Source: JBHGAV01 sp041946685 (lineage in GTDB: Bacteria > Acidobacteriota > Terriglobia > Bryobacterales > Bryobacteraceae). Taken from it: a stretch of 64,000 bases of DNA. Under the pieces are notes generated by a model. The model worked only from the letters and a program-made list of their open reading frames with translations. It was not told the origin of the DNA and did not search any database. The stretch covers positions 1-64,000 of the forward strand of contig JBHGAV010000009.1 in assembly GCA_041946685.1 (NCBI GenBank). Direction: 5' to 3'. This document shows positions 25,617 through 33,746 of this stretch, in pieces (position 1 is the first letter of the stretch; each line of letters opens with the position of its first letter). The position numbers and the translations under genes are program-made.

Positions 25617-25633
25617 GGGGAATCGGATTCCCC
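25617..25633. promoter_or_regulatory. 17-base palindrome upstream of the Flp pilin gene
   Basis: GGGGAATC and GATTCCCC flank a single central G, a perfect 8-base dyad that cannot form an extended RNA loop without melting. That favours a protein operator over a terminator. It lies about 50 bases upstream of the pilin ATG and 42 bases after the preceding stop. Confidence 0.4.
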
Positions 25634-25681
25634 GGAGGATGTCACAGGCTCAGTATGAAAACTGCGGGGTAAGACGAAACG

Positions 25682-25864
25682 ATGATGCGCCTCACGTTGC
25701 CATGGGATGAATTCCTGTCCGAAGAGAGCGGGCAGGACATGGTTGAGTACGCTTTGATGGCTGGCGTGGTGGCTATTGCGGCCGGTTCCATTATTCCGCC
25801 CATCGCCCCATCCGTGGGGGCCATCTTCTCCAAGGCGATTTCCGTACTCGAGAAGTTCTCCTAG
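25682..25864 (+). CDS. Flp/Fap-type (type IVb) pilin
   Basis: A 60-residue pilin-like protein. The hydrophobic segment begins after a Gly-rich junction, SGQDMVEYALMAGVVAIAA (about residues 16-34), the conserved Flp core with the Glu at +5 and Tyr at +6 after the G-Q processing site. A short prepeptide (MMRLTLPWDEFLSEES) precedes it. It would need a TadV-type prepilin peptidase and a Tad secretion system, and none is encoded in this window. It follows the secreted protein gene by about 100 bases and is probably expressed separately. Confidence 0.85.
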   Translation: MMRLTLPWDEFLSEESGQDMVEYALMAGVVAIAAGSIIPPIAPSVGAIFSKAISVLEKFS

Positions 25865-25896
25865 CAACGACCCTTCAGTCAAATGCCTGCGGCAAC

Positions 25897-25917
25897 CCGG
25901 CGCGCCCAGTGCGCCGG
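25897..25917. terminator. Hairpin between convergent genes
   Basis: CCGGCGC (25897-25903) and GCGCCGG (25911-25917) form a perfect 7-base stem with loop GCCCAGT, between the stops of the pilin and the convergent secreted protein. There is no T-run, so termination would be inefficient. Confidence 0.35.
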
Positions 25918-25955
25918 ATTGCCGTCTGCTGCCGCGGAGGGCACGTCCCAGACAG

Positions 25956-26390
25956 CTAGCGTCTTGCCAGCGTTGCAAGGACCTCGTAGCGCTGAGCAGA
26001 CGCAGTCTTGCTCATCTCGCGCTCAGCCTTCGACATGGGCACCATGTATGCGATTCCCGCGAAGCCGTTACGCACCTCCGACAGGAAGTAGCGGTCCCCG
26101 TAGTGCCGGAACACCAGGACGGTGTCTGCGGCAGGGTCGCCGCCGGCCCGCACAAACCCTGGATTCGCCAGGATGATCGCGCCTCCGCCGTGCTCACTCC
26201 CCCGAAGCAGCAGCAGGGAAGGACTGGAGTCACGCGTCACCTGGTATTCCCCGGCAGGCATCGACTTGGCCCCGACCGCGAAGTCAAACGGGATCTTGGC
26301 CGTCAACTGAAACGACTGTGCCGAGAGCGGCACCGAGAGTGCCACGACCAGCGCCGCAATCGACAACGCAATGTTGAGTCTCTTGTTCAT
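25956..26390 (-). CDS. Small secreted hypothetical protein (acidobacterial type)
   Basis: A 144-residue exported protein. MNKRLNIALSIAALVVAL is a clear signal peptide, ending at SAQS. The mature part opens TAKIPFDFAVGAKSMPAGEY, a motif I associate with a family of small periplasmic or surface proteins abundant in Acidobacteriota. The remainder is predicted beta-rich, with no Cys or catalytic motif. The start at 26390 is chosen for its AGGAGG site (TAAGGAGGGC) and signal peptide. Upstream lie direct repeats resembling OmpR/PhoB-type sites, so the adjacent two-component system may control it. Function unknown. Confidence 0.7.
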   Translation of the reverse strand: MNKRLNIALSIAALVVALSVPLSAQSFQLTAKIPFDFAVGAKSMPAGEYQVTRDSSPSLLLLRGSEHGGGAIILANPGFVRAGGDPAADTVLVFRHYGDRYFLSEVRNGFAGIAYMVPMSKAEREMSKTASAQRYEVLATLARR

Positions 26391-26469
26391 ACTGCCCTCC
26401 TTAGTCTCTCGAATCTGCGGCGGCCTCTTTTCAGGCCTCCTGGCTAATGAGATTCGCGAGGACAAACTA

Positions 26470-26502
26470 TTGTTACTAAAGAACTTGTTAAGATTCTGTT
26501 AA
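26470..26502. promoter_or_regulatory. TGTTA direct repeats, candidate OmpR/PhoB-type binding site
   Basis: TGTTAA occurs at 26486-26491 and again at 26497-26502, an 11-base period, and a further TGTTA at 26471-26475. An 11-base direct repeat is the spacing used by PhoB/OmpR-family dimers. The block is an AT-rich island about 80-115 bases upstream of the secreted-protein gene (26390) and just past the stop of an OmpR-family regulator gene. Confidence 0.45.
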
Positions 26503-26516
26503 GGCGATGTCGCGGC

Positions 26517-27203
26517 CTACGCGGCGAACTTGTAGCCGAGCCCGTGCACGGTGAGGATTAACTGCGGCTCCTTGGGGTCGCGCTCCAGCTTCTGACGAAG
26601 CCAGGCCACATGCACGTCCACCGTGCGCGTGGAGGGAGTGACGTTGTAGCCCCAGACCTCCGACAGAAGCTGCTCGCGCGTGATCGTCTCGCCGCGGTGC
26701 TCCACGAAGTATCGCAGCAGTTGGAATTCCTTGGCGGAAAGGGGGACCGTCCTACCATCCCGCGTGACTTCCGTCTTCAGGAAGTCGATGTGGATTGGCC
26801 CGAACTGACGGGACGAGGCGCCCGTGTACGCAGGCTGGGCGGCGCGTCTCAGGAGCGCCTGGACGCGAGCGAGCAGTTCCTGCATCTCAAACGGCTTGGC
26901 CAGGTAGTCATCGGCGCCCAGCTTGAGGCCGGTCACCTTGTCGCTGGTCTCGCCTCGCGCCGTCAGCATCAGGATAGGGGTGAGAATGGCCTGCCGGCGC
27001 AATTCCCGGCAGACATCCAGGCCGCTGCGTCCAGGCAACATAATGTCGAGAATGATCAGGTCGAATGGTTCCGAGGCTGCGCGCTCGAATCCGCTGTTGC
27101 CGTCGGCCGCGGTTTCGACCGCGTAGCCTTCGCTCCTCAGGCGGTCGCCCAGCGTCATTCGCAGCCCCACCTCATCTTCCACCAGAAGTATCCGCTCGTT
27201 CAT
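26517..27203 (-). CDS. OmpR/PhoB-family response regulator
   Basis: A 228-residue two-domain regulator. The receiver has the acidic pair E9-D10 (LLVEDE), phospho-acceptor D53 (ILDIMLPG), T81 and K103 (LAKPFE). The C-terminal winged helix (about 130-226) ends with the family signature VHGLGYKFAA. The start at 27203 begins MNERILLVEDE; a longer form has no homologous content. It lies 4 bases after the sensor kinase stop. The candidate targets are the direct repeats at 26470-26502. Confidence 0.93.
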   Translation of the reverse strand: MNERILLVEDEVGLRMTLGDRLRSEGYAVETAADGNSGFERAASEPFDLIILDIMLPGRSGLDVCRELRRQAILTPILMLTARGETSDKVTGLKLGADDYLAKPFEMQELLARVQALLRRAAQPAYTGASSRQFGPIHIDFLKTEVTRDGRTVPLSAKEFQLLRYFVEHRGETITREQLLSEVWGYNVTPSTRTVDVHVAWLRQKLERDPKEPQLILTVHGLGYKFAA

Positions 27204-27207
27204 GGCA

Positions 27208-28917
27208 TCACGGCCAGGCAATGGGGAGGTGCAAAGTAAACGCGCTCCCCCGCCCCGGCGTGCTGATGACCGACACCCTGCCGCCGACAGCCTCAACGAT
27301 CCGCTTGGTGAGGCTCAACCCCAGCCCCGTCCCGTGGGTCTGTGCGGTTCTCGCATACTCACCGCGGTAGAAGGGTTCGAATATCTGCTCCTGCTCGCCC
27401 GGCGGTATCCCTCGGCCGCGGTCTTCCACAGTGACCTGGATCTCCGGTCCCTGTGCCTCCGTCGCCACCATAGCTCGAATCGACATCCATTTTCCATCCG
27501 TGCCGTACTTGAGCGCATTGCTGATCAGGTTCTGCAGGCATTGCCTGAGCACCGCCGGATCGGTCCTGGCCTGCGGCAACTCGGGGTCCACCTTCGTTTC
27601 AACCAGGAAACCGGCAGCCCCGATGCTGGAGCGAAATTCCTCCACCACAGCATCGATGATCTCGCCCACCCAGACCGGACGCACTTCATAACGCGATCCC
27701 GGCGCAGCGGAGAAGCGCAGGATCTGCTCCACCATCGCTTCCAGGCGGCGGCCCTCGTTGCGAATGAGCTGTCCGTAGTCCATCACGGCCGCGCTCGATC
27801 CGACGACGCCATCGGCGAGATTGTCCGCGGCGGAGCAGATTACCGCAAGAGGGGTTCTCAGCTCGTGTGAGACACCGGCGACAAAATCCAGTTGCAGCCT
27901 GGCCAACCGTTGGTATCGGTAGGTGAACAGGATGATGAGCCCCATGCTCACGGCCAACAGAAGCAATACACCTAGGCTCAACGCCAGGTCCCTGCGTCGA
28001 AGTGCGGCCGCAATGCCGGCGAGTGATCCCTGCCGAGGCTCTACCAAGAGCAGCCAGCCGGTTGCGTCATCCTCCGGCAGCACCAGGGAGGCTCCGCGAG
28101 GAGGCTGCGGCCCAATATCGAGCTGAGATGCAGCTTCGCTGAGGGGCGGGCCAATCAGCCGGACCGCGGCCGCGGCCGTGGCGGGGGTAAGGGCCGGCCG
28201 CGTGGCGTCGGACCTATACAGGAAACCATCGGCACTTGCAGGGTCGGCGATGTCGACGCGATAGGCTAGCCCGCCGCGTCCCCCGAAGTGCCGGGCGACC
28301 AATTCGCGCAGAAGCTCGGACCGGATGTACTCCCGGCTCAGCTCCAGGATCAGGTAGCCCACCACTTCCGGAGGAGCGCCCTCACGGGCCCCTGGCGGGG
28401 CGGAGTACCGCACCAGCGGCCGTATAAGTGCGGGGATACGCTCACTGATCGTCCAGGCTAGCAGCCGCGAGTTCTTCATCCGGTCGAAGCGGGGCCTCAA
28501 GGGCTCCAACGCAACCGGCCACGGCGCACTCTTGAGCCGCATTTCGGAATGGCTCAACGAAAGGAGGCGGGGGCTGCCCCCGGAGACAGGACCCCAGATG
28601 AACAATCCGGCAACAAGTTTGTGGCGCCGCGCGGTGCGCTGCCATTCCCCGTACCGGTAGGCGAGATACAGCCAGTCACCGCGCCCCGCCTGCGCCGGCT
28701 CCGGACGGAACTCCAGGCACACCTGCTGCAACTCAGTGTGGAAATCCTGCAAGAACTGGCCCACAGCGGTCTCCAGGCTGGCCTGGCCACGCTCCAGGTA
28801 AGCTGCGCTTAACTCACTGATCCAGCGATATTGAAGCGCAGCCAGGAAGGCCAGGATGATTGCGCTGACCAGAACCAGCGCGACCCAGGCGGCCGAGCGC
28901 GTCCGCAGGGATCTCAT
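27208..28917 (-). CDS. Sensor histidine kinase with large extracytoplasmic domain
   Basis: A 569-residue membrane kinase. TM1 (about 11-30) and TM2 (about 310-333) enclose a ~280-residue periplasmic sensing region without a recognisable domain. There is little or no HAMP. The dimerisation/phosphoacceptor motif is VSHELRTPLAV with His near 351. The ATPase domain has an N-box (NLISNALKYG), G1 (VEDRGRGIP) and G2 (GTGLGLSL). Start is the ATG at 28917, or the adjacent GTG at 28920. It precedes its response regulator by 4 bases, forming a two-component system of unknown stimulus. Confidence 0.92.
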   Translation of the reverse strand: MRSLRTRSAAWVALVLVSAIILAFLAALQYRWISELSAAYLERGQASLETAVGQFLQDFHTELQQVCLEFRPEPAQAGRGDWLYLAYRYGEWQRTARRHKLVAGLFIWGPVSGGSPRLLSLSHSEMRLKSAPWPVALEPLRPRFDRMKNSRLLAWTISERIPALIRPLVRYSAPPGAREGAPPEVVGYLILELSREYIRSELLRELVARHFGGRGGLAYRVDIADPASADGFLYRSDATRPALTPATAAAAVRLIGPPLSEAASQLDIGPQPPRGASLVLPEDDATGWLLLVEPRQGSLAGIAAALRRRDLALSLGVLLLLAVSMGLIILFTYRYQRLARLQLDFVAGVSHELRTPLAVICSAADNLADGVVGSSAAVMDYGQLIRNEGRRLEAMVEQILRFSAAPGSRYEVRPVWVGEIIDAVVEEFRSSIGAAGFLVETKVDPELPQARTDPAVLRQCLQNLISNALKYGTDGKWMSIRAMVATEAQGPEIQVTVEDRGRGIPPGEQEQIFEPFYRGEYARTAQTHGTGLGLSLTKRIVEAVGGRVSVISTPGRGSAFTLHLPIAWP

Positions 28918-28926
28918 CACGGCAGC

Positions 28927-29625
28927 TCACCAGGCGACTGGCCTTCCGATCTGGAGCGGCCAAACTTCAATGCCGGGCGCATCGCACAACAACTCCGCCA
29001 AGCGCTCCGGCGTGCCCGTGAGCGGAGGGAAGGTGCCGAAGTGCATCGGGATCACCTTCTTAGGCTTGAGCAAACGGCAGGCTGCGGCGGCTTCCCAAGG
29101 GCTCATGGTGAACAGGTCGCCGACGGGCAGAAACACCAACTCCGGCGCGTAGAGCTGTTGGATCAGTTGCATGTCGCTGAACACGTTCGTGTCGCCCGCG
29201 AAATAGAGGCGGCGCGAGTCCGCCAACTGGAGTACATATCCGGCGGCCTCTCCGCCGTAAACGATCCCGCCCTCGTCCTGAATGCCGCAACTATGGACGG
29301 CGTGGGTCATTGTCACCTTGACCGGGCCGACCTGCTGTGATCCTCCCTTGTTCATAGGCAGCGTGTTCTTCACTCCCTTGGACTCCAGCCAGGTGCAAGT
29401 CTCAAAGACTGCCACGACGCTCGGGGAGAACTTCTTAGCCAGTGGTATGACGCCGTGGATATGGTCGAAGTGGCCGTGACTGACAAGTATCGTGTCCAGC
29501 CGGTCGAAGACGTGGCCGGCAGGAAACGAGGGGTTCCCTTCCGTCCACGGGTCAAAGAGAAGCACTTCGCCGGAATCCAGGCTTAACTGAAACGTACCAT
29601 GTCCGAGCCAGGTGATTTCGATCAT
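28927..29625 (-). CDS. Metal-dependent hydrolase, UPF0173 (metallo-beta-lactamase fold)
   Basis: A 232-residue cytosolic protein starting MIEITWLGHGTFQL, the UPF0173 signature. The metal-binding motif is SHGHFDHIHG (about residues 49-58), with further ligands at THAVHS and FAGDTNVF (Asp) and the C-terminal PMHFGTFP. The biochemical role of this family is not established. It sits between the old yellow enzyme gene and the sensor kinase, 9 bases from the kinase start, and is probably cotranscribed with both. Confidence 0.88.
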   Translation of the reverse strand: MIEITWLGHGTFQLSLDSGEVLLFDPWTEGNPSFPAGHVFDRLDTILVSHGHFDHIHGVIPLAKKFSPSVVAVFETCTWLESKGVKNTLPMNKGGSQQVGPVKVTMTHAVHSCGIQDEGGIVYGGEAAGYVLQLADSRRLYFAGDTNVFSDMQLIQQLYAPELVFLPVGDLFTMSPWEAAAACRLLKPKKVIPMHFGTFPPLTGTPERLAELLCDAPGIEVWPLQIGRPVAW

Positions 29626-29656
29626 AGGGTCGCTCCTGTGCCGATGATAAACCAGT

Positions 29657-31075
29657 TCAGCGCCGTTCCGACTCCCGTGCCTGTTTCATGATGGGGCCGT
29701 AGACGCGCTTGTCAAAGGGAACGCATCCGGTGGGGAACTGCCCGAGGGGATGGTTCTTGTGGCGCATCAGCCAGGTGCAGTAGGTGAGCGTCTTGCAGAC
29801 GCGCGCTTCATCCAGTTCACCCTTGCCCAGCGCGTCAAGGGCAAAATCGGGGTAGGGAAGCGCGTTGCGGCCGGCGCCGAAGATGCGGATGTTCCCGCAC
29901 TCGATGTTGTAGGCGGCGGCGTGGATCATGAAGCGCTGGAGCCAGCTATAGCCGGTCCCGATCATGGGCAGACTGGGGAACGACTTCTGCAGTTCTCCGG
30001 CAATGCGGAAGTGACGGTCTACGCCGAGGAGGGGATGCTCGGGCGGCTCGTAGTTGCCGTCGTCTGGTCTTTCAAAAGGGCGGCCGATGTGGGGGTTGGT
30101 ATACGGGCACCCCAGGGAGATGTTCAGCAACTCTACGCCCCACTCGGAAAGCCAGGCGATGAGCTGTTTCACTTCGGTCAGGTCCTCGCGCAGAGGATCA
30201 TTGATGTCGACGCCGAACCCGTGGAGGTAGGGAAGCGGGTGTTCCAGCGGCACGCCTTTGCCTTCGTCGGGCCCTGCGACGAAGGGAAGGCCGTCATAGC
30301 AGCCGAGGCGCACGCACAGCGTCAGCCGCCCGCCGAGGACGGAGCGTACCTTTTCAATGACATTACGGAGGAACCGAACACGGTTCTCCAGGGGCCCGCC
30401 ATATCGGCCCTCGCGCAGCCGCGCGGAAAGCAACTCGCTTGCCAGGTAGCCGTGCGTGGCCTTGATGTCGATAGCCCGAAAACCGGCGTCCACGGCCAGA
30501 CGCGCGGCCTCGACGTAGTCGTCCTCGATTCGCTCAAGCTCGCCGTCGGAGACGAGGGGATGGCCGGGAGGGACCCCCGTCTTCCTGTCAACGGCGGGGC
30601 TATGGGAAACCACGACGCGTGACGGCACACTGAAGCGGCCCGAGTGGGTCAACTGCAGGACTTCCAGCAGGTCATCCGAGTTGCCGAAGCAATGCTCGTG
30701 CTCGCGGCGTATCATTTCCAGGAGACGGGCGAACGCGGGCATGGTTCTGGGGTGAAGCCACAACTGGCGGGTGTTGGCTCGGCCATCCGCCCGGACGGCG
30801 GTGGCTTCGAACCATATGAGCTTGGCCCCGCCGGAGGCGAAGCGCCGGTAGCGGCGCCATGTCAAATCGCCGGGCGATCCATCCGTTGTCCCGTCGCACC
30901 CCTCCATGGGGTGGATGGCGATGGAATTGCCCAGGGTGTGGCGCCCGACCTGGACCTTACGGGCCAGAATCGCCTTGACCCTTTCCGGATCCGGTTCGAA
31001 CCGGACATGGACGGCTCCTGTGTCTTCGGCCGCCTGCTCGATCTCAGCCAGGGTTCTGAAGTTAAAGTGCCGCAT
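29657..31075 (-). CDS. NADH:flavin oxidoreductase (old yellow enzyme family)
   Basis: A 472-residue FMN-dependent enzyme of the OYE family, longer than classical members (~360). TIM-barrel features visible are NSIAIHPMEGCDG, the LTHSGRFS active-site strand (Q-x-x-H-x-G type), and ATHGYLASELLSARLREG, close to the family's H-G-Y-L-x-x-x-F-L segment. IRIFGAGRNALPYPDFA is the C-terminal FMN-phosphate region. A Cys-containing C-terminus follows. Its start overlaps the stop of the upstream MFS gene by 14 bases. A transporter/reductase pair suggests import and reduction of an unsaturated carbonyl or aromatic compound; the substrate is unknown. Confidence 0.85.
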   Translation of the reverse strand: MRHFNFRTLAEIEQAAEDTGAVHVRFEPDPERVKAILARKVQVGRHTLGNSIAIHPMEGCDGTTDGSPGDLTWRRYRRFASGGAKLIWFEATAVRADGRANTRQLWLHPRTMPAFARLLEMIRREHEHCFGNSDDLLEVLQLTHSGRFSVPSRVVVSHSPAVDRKTGVPPGHPLVSDGELERIEDDYVEAARLAVDAGFRAIDIKATHGYLASELLSARLREGRYGGPLENRVRFLRNVIEKVRSVLGGRLTLCVRLGCYDGLPFVAGPDEGKGVPLEHPLPYLHGFGVDINDPLREDLTEVKQLIAWLSEWGVELLNISLGCPYTNPHIGRPFERPDDGNYEPPEHPLLGVDRHFRIAGELQKSFPSLPMIGTGYSWLQRFMIHAAAYNIECGNIRIFGAGRNALPYPDFALDALGKGELDEARVCKTLTYCTWLMRHKNHPLGQFPTGCVPFDKRVYGPIMKQARESERR

Positions 31076-32294
31076 CTCGCGTCCCCTGCTTGGGCAACCA
31101 GGCGATCGCCAGGAAGCCTAGGAAGGCGACCAGAAACACCGCAGTCAGCGCGTGGCCATAGTCGCCAAAGTGCAGCCTCAGGCGGGACACCAGGTAAGGA
31201 AACCAGGTCTGCCCGATGGTGTCGGTAGGCAGAATGATGGCCATGGCGCGGGCCAGGGTGTTCACGCCGAACTGTTCCGCGGCCATTAGGGGAATCAGCA
31301 TGTAGTCGGCTCCCATCCCAAAGCCGAACAGCACGGCGAACACATACAGGTATCCGGTGTGGCCCGGCCGCACCAGCAGCAGCAATGGGATTGTGAGGGA
31401 AACCAGCAGGTAGGTACTGGCCATCACGTACTTCTTGGAGAAACGATCGGCGAGCCAACCCATCACGAGGCGTCCCGCGATGCTCGACCACAGCGTGAGC
31501 ATGCTGGCTACACGCCACACCGAATTCAGCGCGGCCTGATCCGTGAAGCCCTGGTCGAGGAAGACCAGCTTCATGTGTTGGTTGACGGCGCCAATGGCCG
31601 CGATGGAGCAGCAACTCCCGGCGGCCAGCAGCCAGAAAGCCGGACGGCGCAACAGATCCCCGAAGTCACGCGGCCTCTGCGCGGTTTCTGGTGCGCTCGC
31701 GGCGGCGCCGTCCGGGTGCAATCCCATGTCGGAGGGACGATCCTTCATCGCCCAGATGGCGATCGGCCAAGCCAGGAACAACACCAGGCCCATGATCTGA
31801 AGCGCAGTCTGAAAGCCGAATCCTTCGGTGAGGGGCTTGACCAGGTAGGAGCCGAGGGATCCTCCCACCGCCACGCCCACATAGGTAACGGCCATGGCGC
31901 GCCCGCGCAACCGGCGAAACCACTGCGACACGATGACCTGGTGCGGAATCGGCCCGGCAAAGATGTAGCCGACTACCCAGATGAACCAGACGGCGAAGTA
32001 CACCCAAAGGCTTCCGCTCATGCGCCCGAAGCCGACGAAGGCCAGGAACAACAGCCCCGTGCCGGTGATGATCAGCTTGCGCGGGCTGAAGCGGTGCACT
32101 AATACCGGTCCGACCCAGAGGGTCAGCAGGGCGGCCAGCGGGAAGCCCAGAGTCACGTCGGCGCGCGACCAACCGAAGGTCTTCTCGAAGTAGTCGTAGA
32201 AGAAAGGCATGTTGTAGTAGGGGATCCCTACCGAGATGCCAAAGGTGCAGAAGGCCGCCAGCGTGATCCACCAGCCGTAGAAGGTCTTCTTCAT
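31062..32294 (-). CDS. MFS transporter (oxalate/formate antiporter-like)
   Basis: A 410-residue 12-TM major facilitator. The opening FYGWWITLAAFCTFGISVGI and YNMPFFYDYFEKTFGWSRAD are characteristic of the OFA/monocarboxylate branch. RLRGRAMAV is the motif after TM4. The central loop (about 190-215) is rich in Ala/Glu/Arg and has no helix. Translational overlap with the old yellow enzyme gene points to a shared organic-acid or aromatic substrate. The precise substrate cannot be read. Confidence 0.85.
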   Translation of the reverse strand: MKKTFYGWWITLAAFCTFGISVGIPYYNMPFFYDYFEKTFGWSRADVTLGFPLAALLTLWVGPVLVHRFSPRKLIITGTGLLFLAFVGFGRMSGSLWVYFAVWFIWVVGYIFAGPIPHQVIVSQWFRRLRGRAMAVTYVGVAVGGSLGSYLVKPLTEGFGFQTALQIMGLVLFLAWPIAIWAMKDRPSDMGLHPDGAAASAPETAQRPRDFGDLLRRPAFWLLAAGSCCSIAAIGAVNQHMKLVFLDQGFTDQAALNSVWRVASMLTLWSSIAGRLVMGWLADRFSKKYVMASTYLLVSLTIPLLLLVRPGHTGYLYVFAVLFGFGMGADYMLIPLMAAEQFGVNTLARAMAIILPTDTIGQTWFPYLVSRLRLHFGDYGHALTAVFLVAFLGFLAIAWLPKQGTRDAAL

Positions 32295-32333
32295 GCGCCG
32301 TCCGAGTTACCTATTATGTTCCGAAGAGCCGCC

Positions 32334-33065
32334 CTATAGGGTTCGAAGTTGGAAGCCGCCGTCCAGGTTCAAGACCTGGCCGGTTGAGTAGTCCAGAAGG
32401 CCGTCGGCGATAACCCGCACGGCACGGGCGACGTCCTCGGGCTCCCCCATGCGCCGCTGCGGCAGGAGGCCGCCCGCGATTCTCTCCTCGTACGTCTTTT
32501 CCACTGCCTGGATCATGTCCGTGCGGACGATGCCGGGCCGTACCTCGAACACCTTGACGTTGTGAGCGGCCATCCGTGCCGCGAACAGCGCCACGGCCAT
32601 GCTGAGCCCGGCCTTGGAGACGCAGTATTCCCCACGATTGACCGAGGCGGCGTAAGCCGAGATCGAGGTCACGAAGACGATCCGCCCGGCGTTCTGCTCC
32701 GCCATCCACCTCGCGGCCTGCTGGGTTAGGAAATACGGTCCCTTAAGGTTGACGGCGATCAATTCGTCGAAGCTCTCTTCGGTGGCTTCCAGGATGTCGC
32801 GGCGCTCGCGCGGCGCCGTGCCCGCGTTGTTCACCAGCAGGTCCAACCGGCCGAAACGCTCGCGGGTGAATGCCAGGAGTGCGGCGCGATCCAGCGATGA
32901 ACTGACGTCGCAGCGGAAGATCTCGGCCCCGGTTTCGGCGCGAAGCGATTCGGCGGCGTCGAGACGCGCGCGATACGTGGCCACTACCGAGTGCGTTCTC
33001 GCCAGTTCCCGGGTGATGGCCCGGCCGATGCCCCGGCTCGCGCCGGTGACGATCGCCACACTCAT
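32334..33065 (-). CDS. Short-chain dehydrogenase/reductase (3-ketoacyl reductase-like)
   Basis: A 243-residue classical SDR. The cofactor motif TGASRGIG is at about residues 7-14, NNAG at about 84-87, and catalytic Ser plus YCVSK at about 150-154. The C-terminus GQVLNLDGGFQ is typical of FabG-like enzymes, but no fatty-acid genes are near. The start ATG (33065) overlaps the stop of the upstream DUF697-like gene by 4 bases (ATGA), so the two are coupled. Substrate unknown. Confidence 0.9.
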   Translation of the reverse strand: MSVAIVTGASRGIGRAITRELARTHSVVATYRARLDAAESLRAETGAEIFRCDVSSSLDRAALLAFTRERFGRLDLLVNNAGTAPRERRDILEATEESFDELIAVNLKGPYFLTQQAARWMAEQNAGRIVFVTSISAYAASVNRGEYCVSKAGLSMAVALFAARMAAHNVKVFEVRPGIVRTDMIQAVEKTYEERIAGGLLPQRRMGEPEDVARAVRVIADGLLDYSTGQVLNLDGGFQLRTL

Positions 33066-33733
33066 CGTTCGGCCCCGAGCGCCCACTGAGCCAGCCGCTT
33101 TCCACTCTCGAACGCCTGGCGATAGGCCGCCTGCCGCTCCGAGCCGGTAAGAGCCTTGCCCATGCGGTTGTACTTCTCGAGGCCCGCGCCGACGACATAG
33201 GTTCCGGCGTATGCGATGGCGGCCTTGGGTATCAGTCCTTCGCCGAAGGGCATCTTGCCGGCCAGTTGGCGCGCGAGAGCGCGCCAGCCGAACGCTCCGG
33301 CGACGATCGAGGCGATCTGGGCTTTCTGCTCGAAATACCCGACGGGCCGGCCGCTGGCGGCCGCGATGAGAAACGCCATCCGCACCTGGTTCACGGTGAG
33401 CACCACCGTGTCGGATGCGAACTCGCCTGCCGTCCATCCCAAGGACAAGAGGTTGGGGACCACCGACGGCAACGCGGTGAACATGGCGAACAATGCGTTG
33501 TCACGCGATACATCCCGTATGATCCGCGCGATGACCGGCCGGCGAAACGGCGGAAGGCGGCGCGCCAGGGCGAGCGAGAGCTCGGGGCACTCCCGGAGAA
33601 TCTCGCGGACGCTTTCCTCAGGGCCGCTTCCGAGGTCCTCCGGATCCAGGTTCAAGGGGCGGGATGCCTCTTCCAGGACTTGGTCCGGATTCAGGTGGCG
33701 GACGGCTCGGCGGATCTGCTGGAGAGCGTGCAT
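33062..33733 (-). CDS. DUF697/EcsC-like hypothetical protein
   Basis: A 223-residue protein without signal peptide. The hydrophobic, Gly/Ala-rich middle (about 85-195) contains ALPSVVPNLLSLGW, VVLTVNQVRMAFLIA and EGLIPKAAIAYAGTYVVGAG. These follow the layout of DUF697 membrane-associated domains, which lie next to GTPases in other proteins; here there is no GTPase. The N-terminal part is acidic and helical. It overlaps the SDR gene by 4 bases and follows the nuclease-like gene by 13. Function unknown. Confidence 0.6.
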   Translation of the reverse strand: MHALQQIRRAVRHLNPDQVLEEASRPLNLDPEDLGSGPEESVREILRECPELSLALARRLPPFRRPVIARIIRDVSRDNALFAMFTALPSVVPNLLSLGWTAGEFASDTVVLTVNQVRMAFLIAAASGRPVGYFEQKAQIASIVAGAFGWRALARQLAGKMPFGEGLIPKAAIAYAGTYVVGAGLEKYNRMGKALTGSERQAAYRQAFESGKRLAQWALGAER

Positions 33734-33746
33734 TGGGTCGGAGTAC

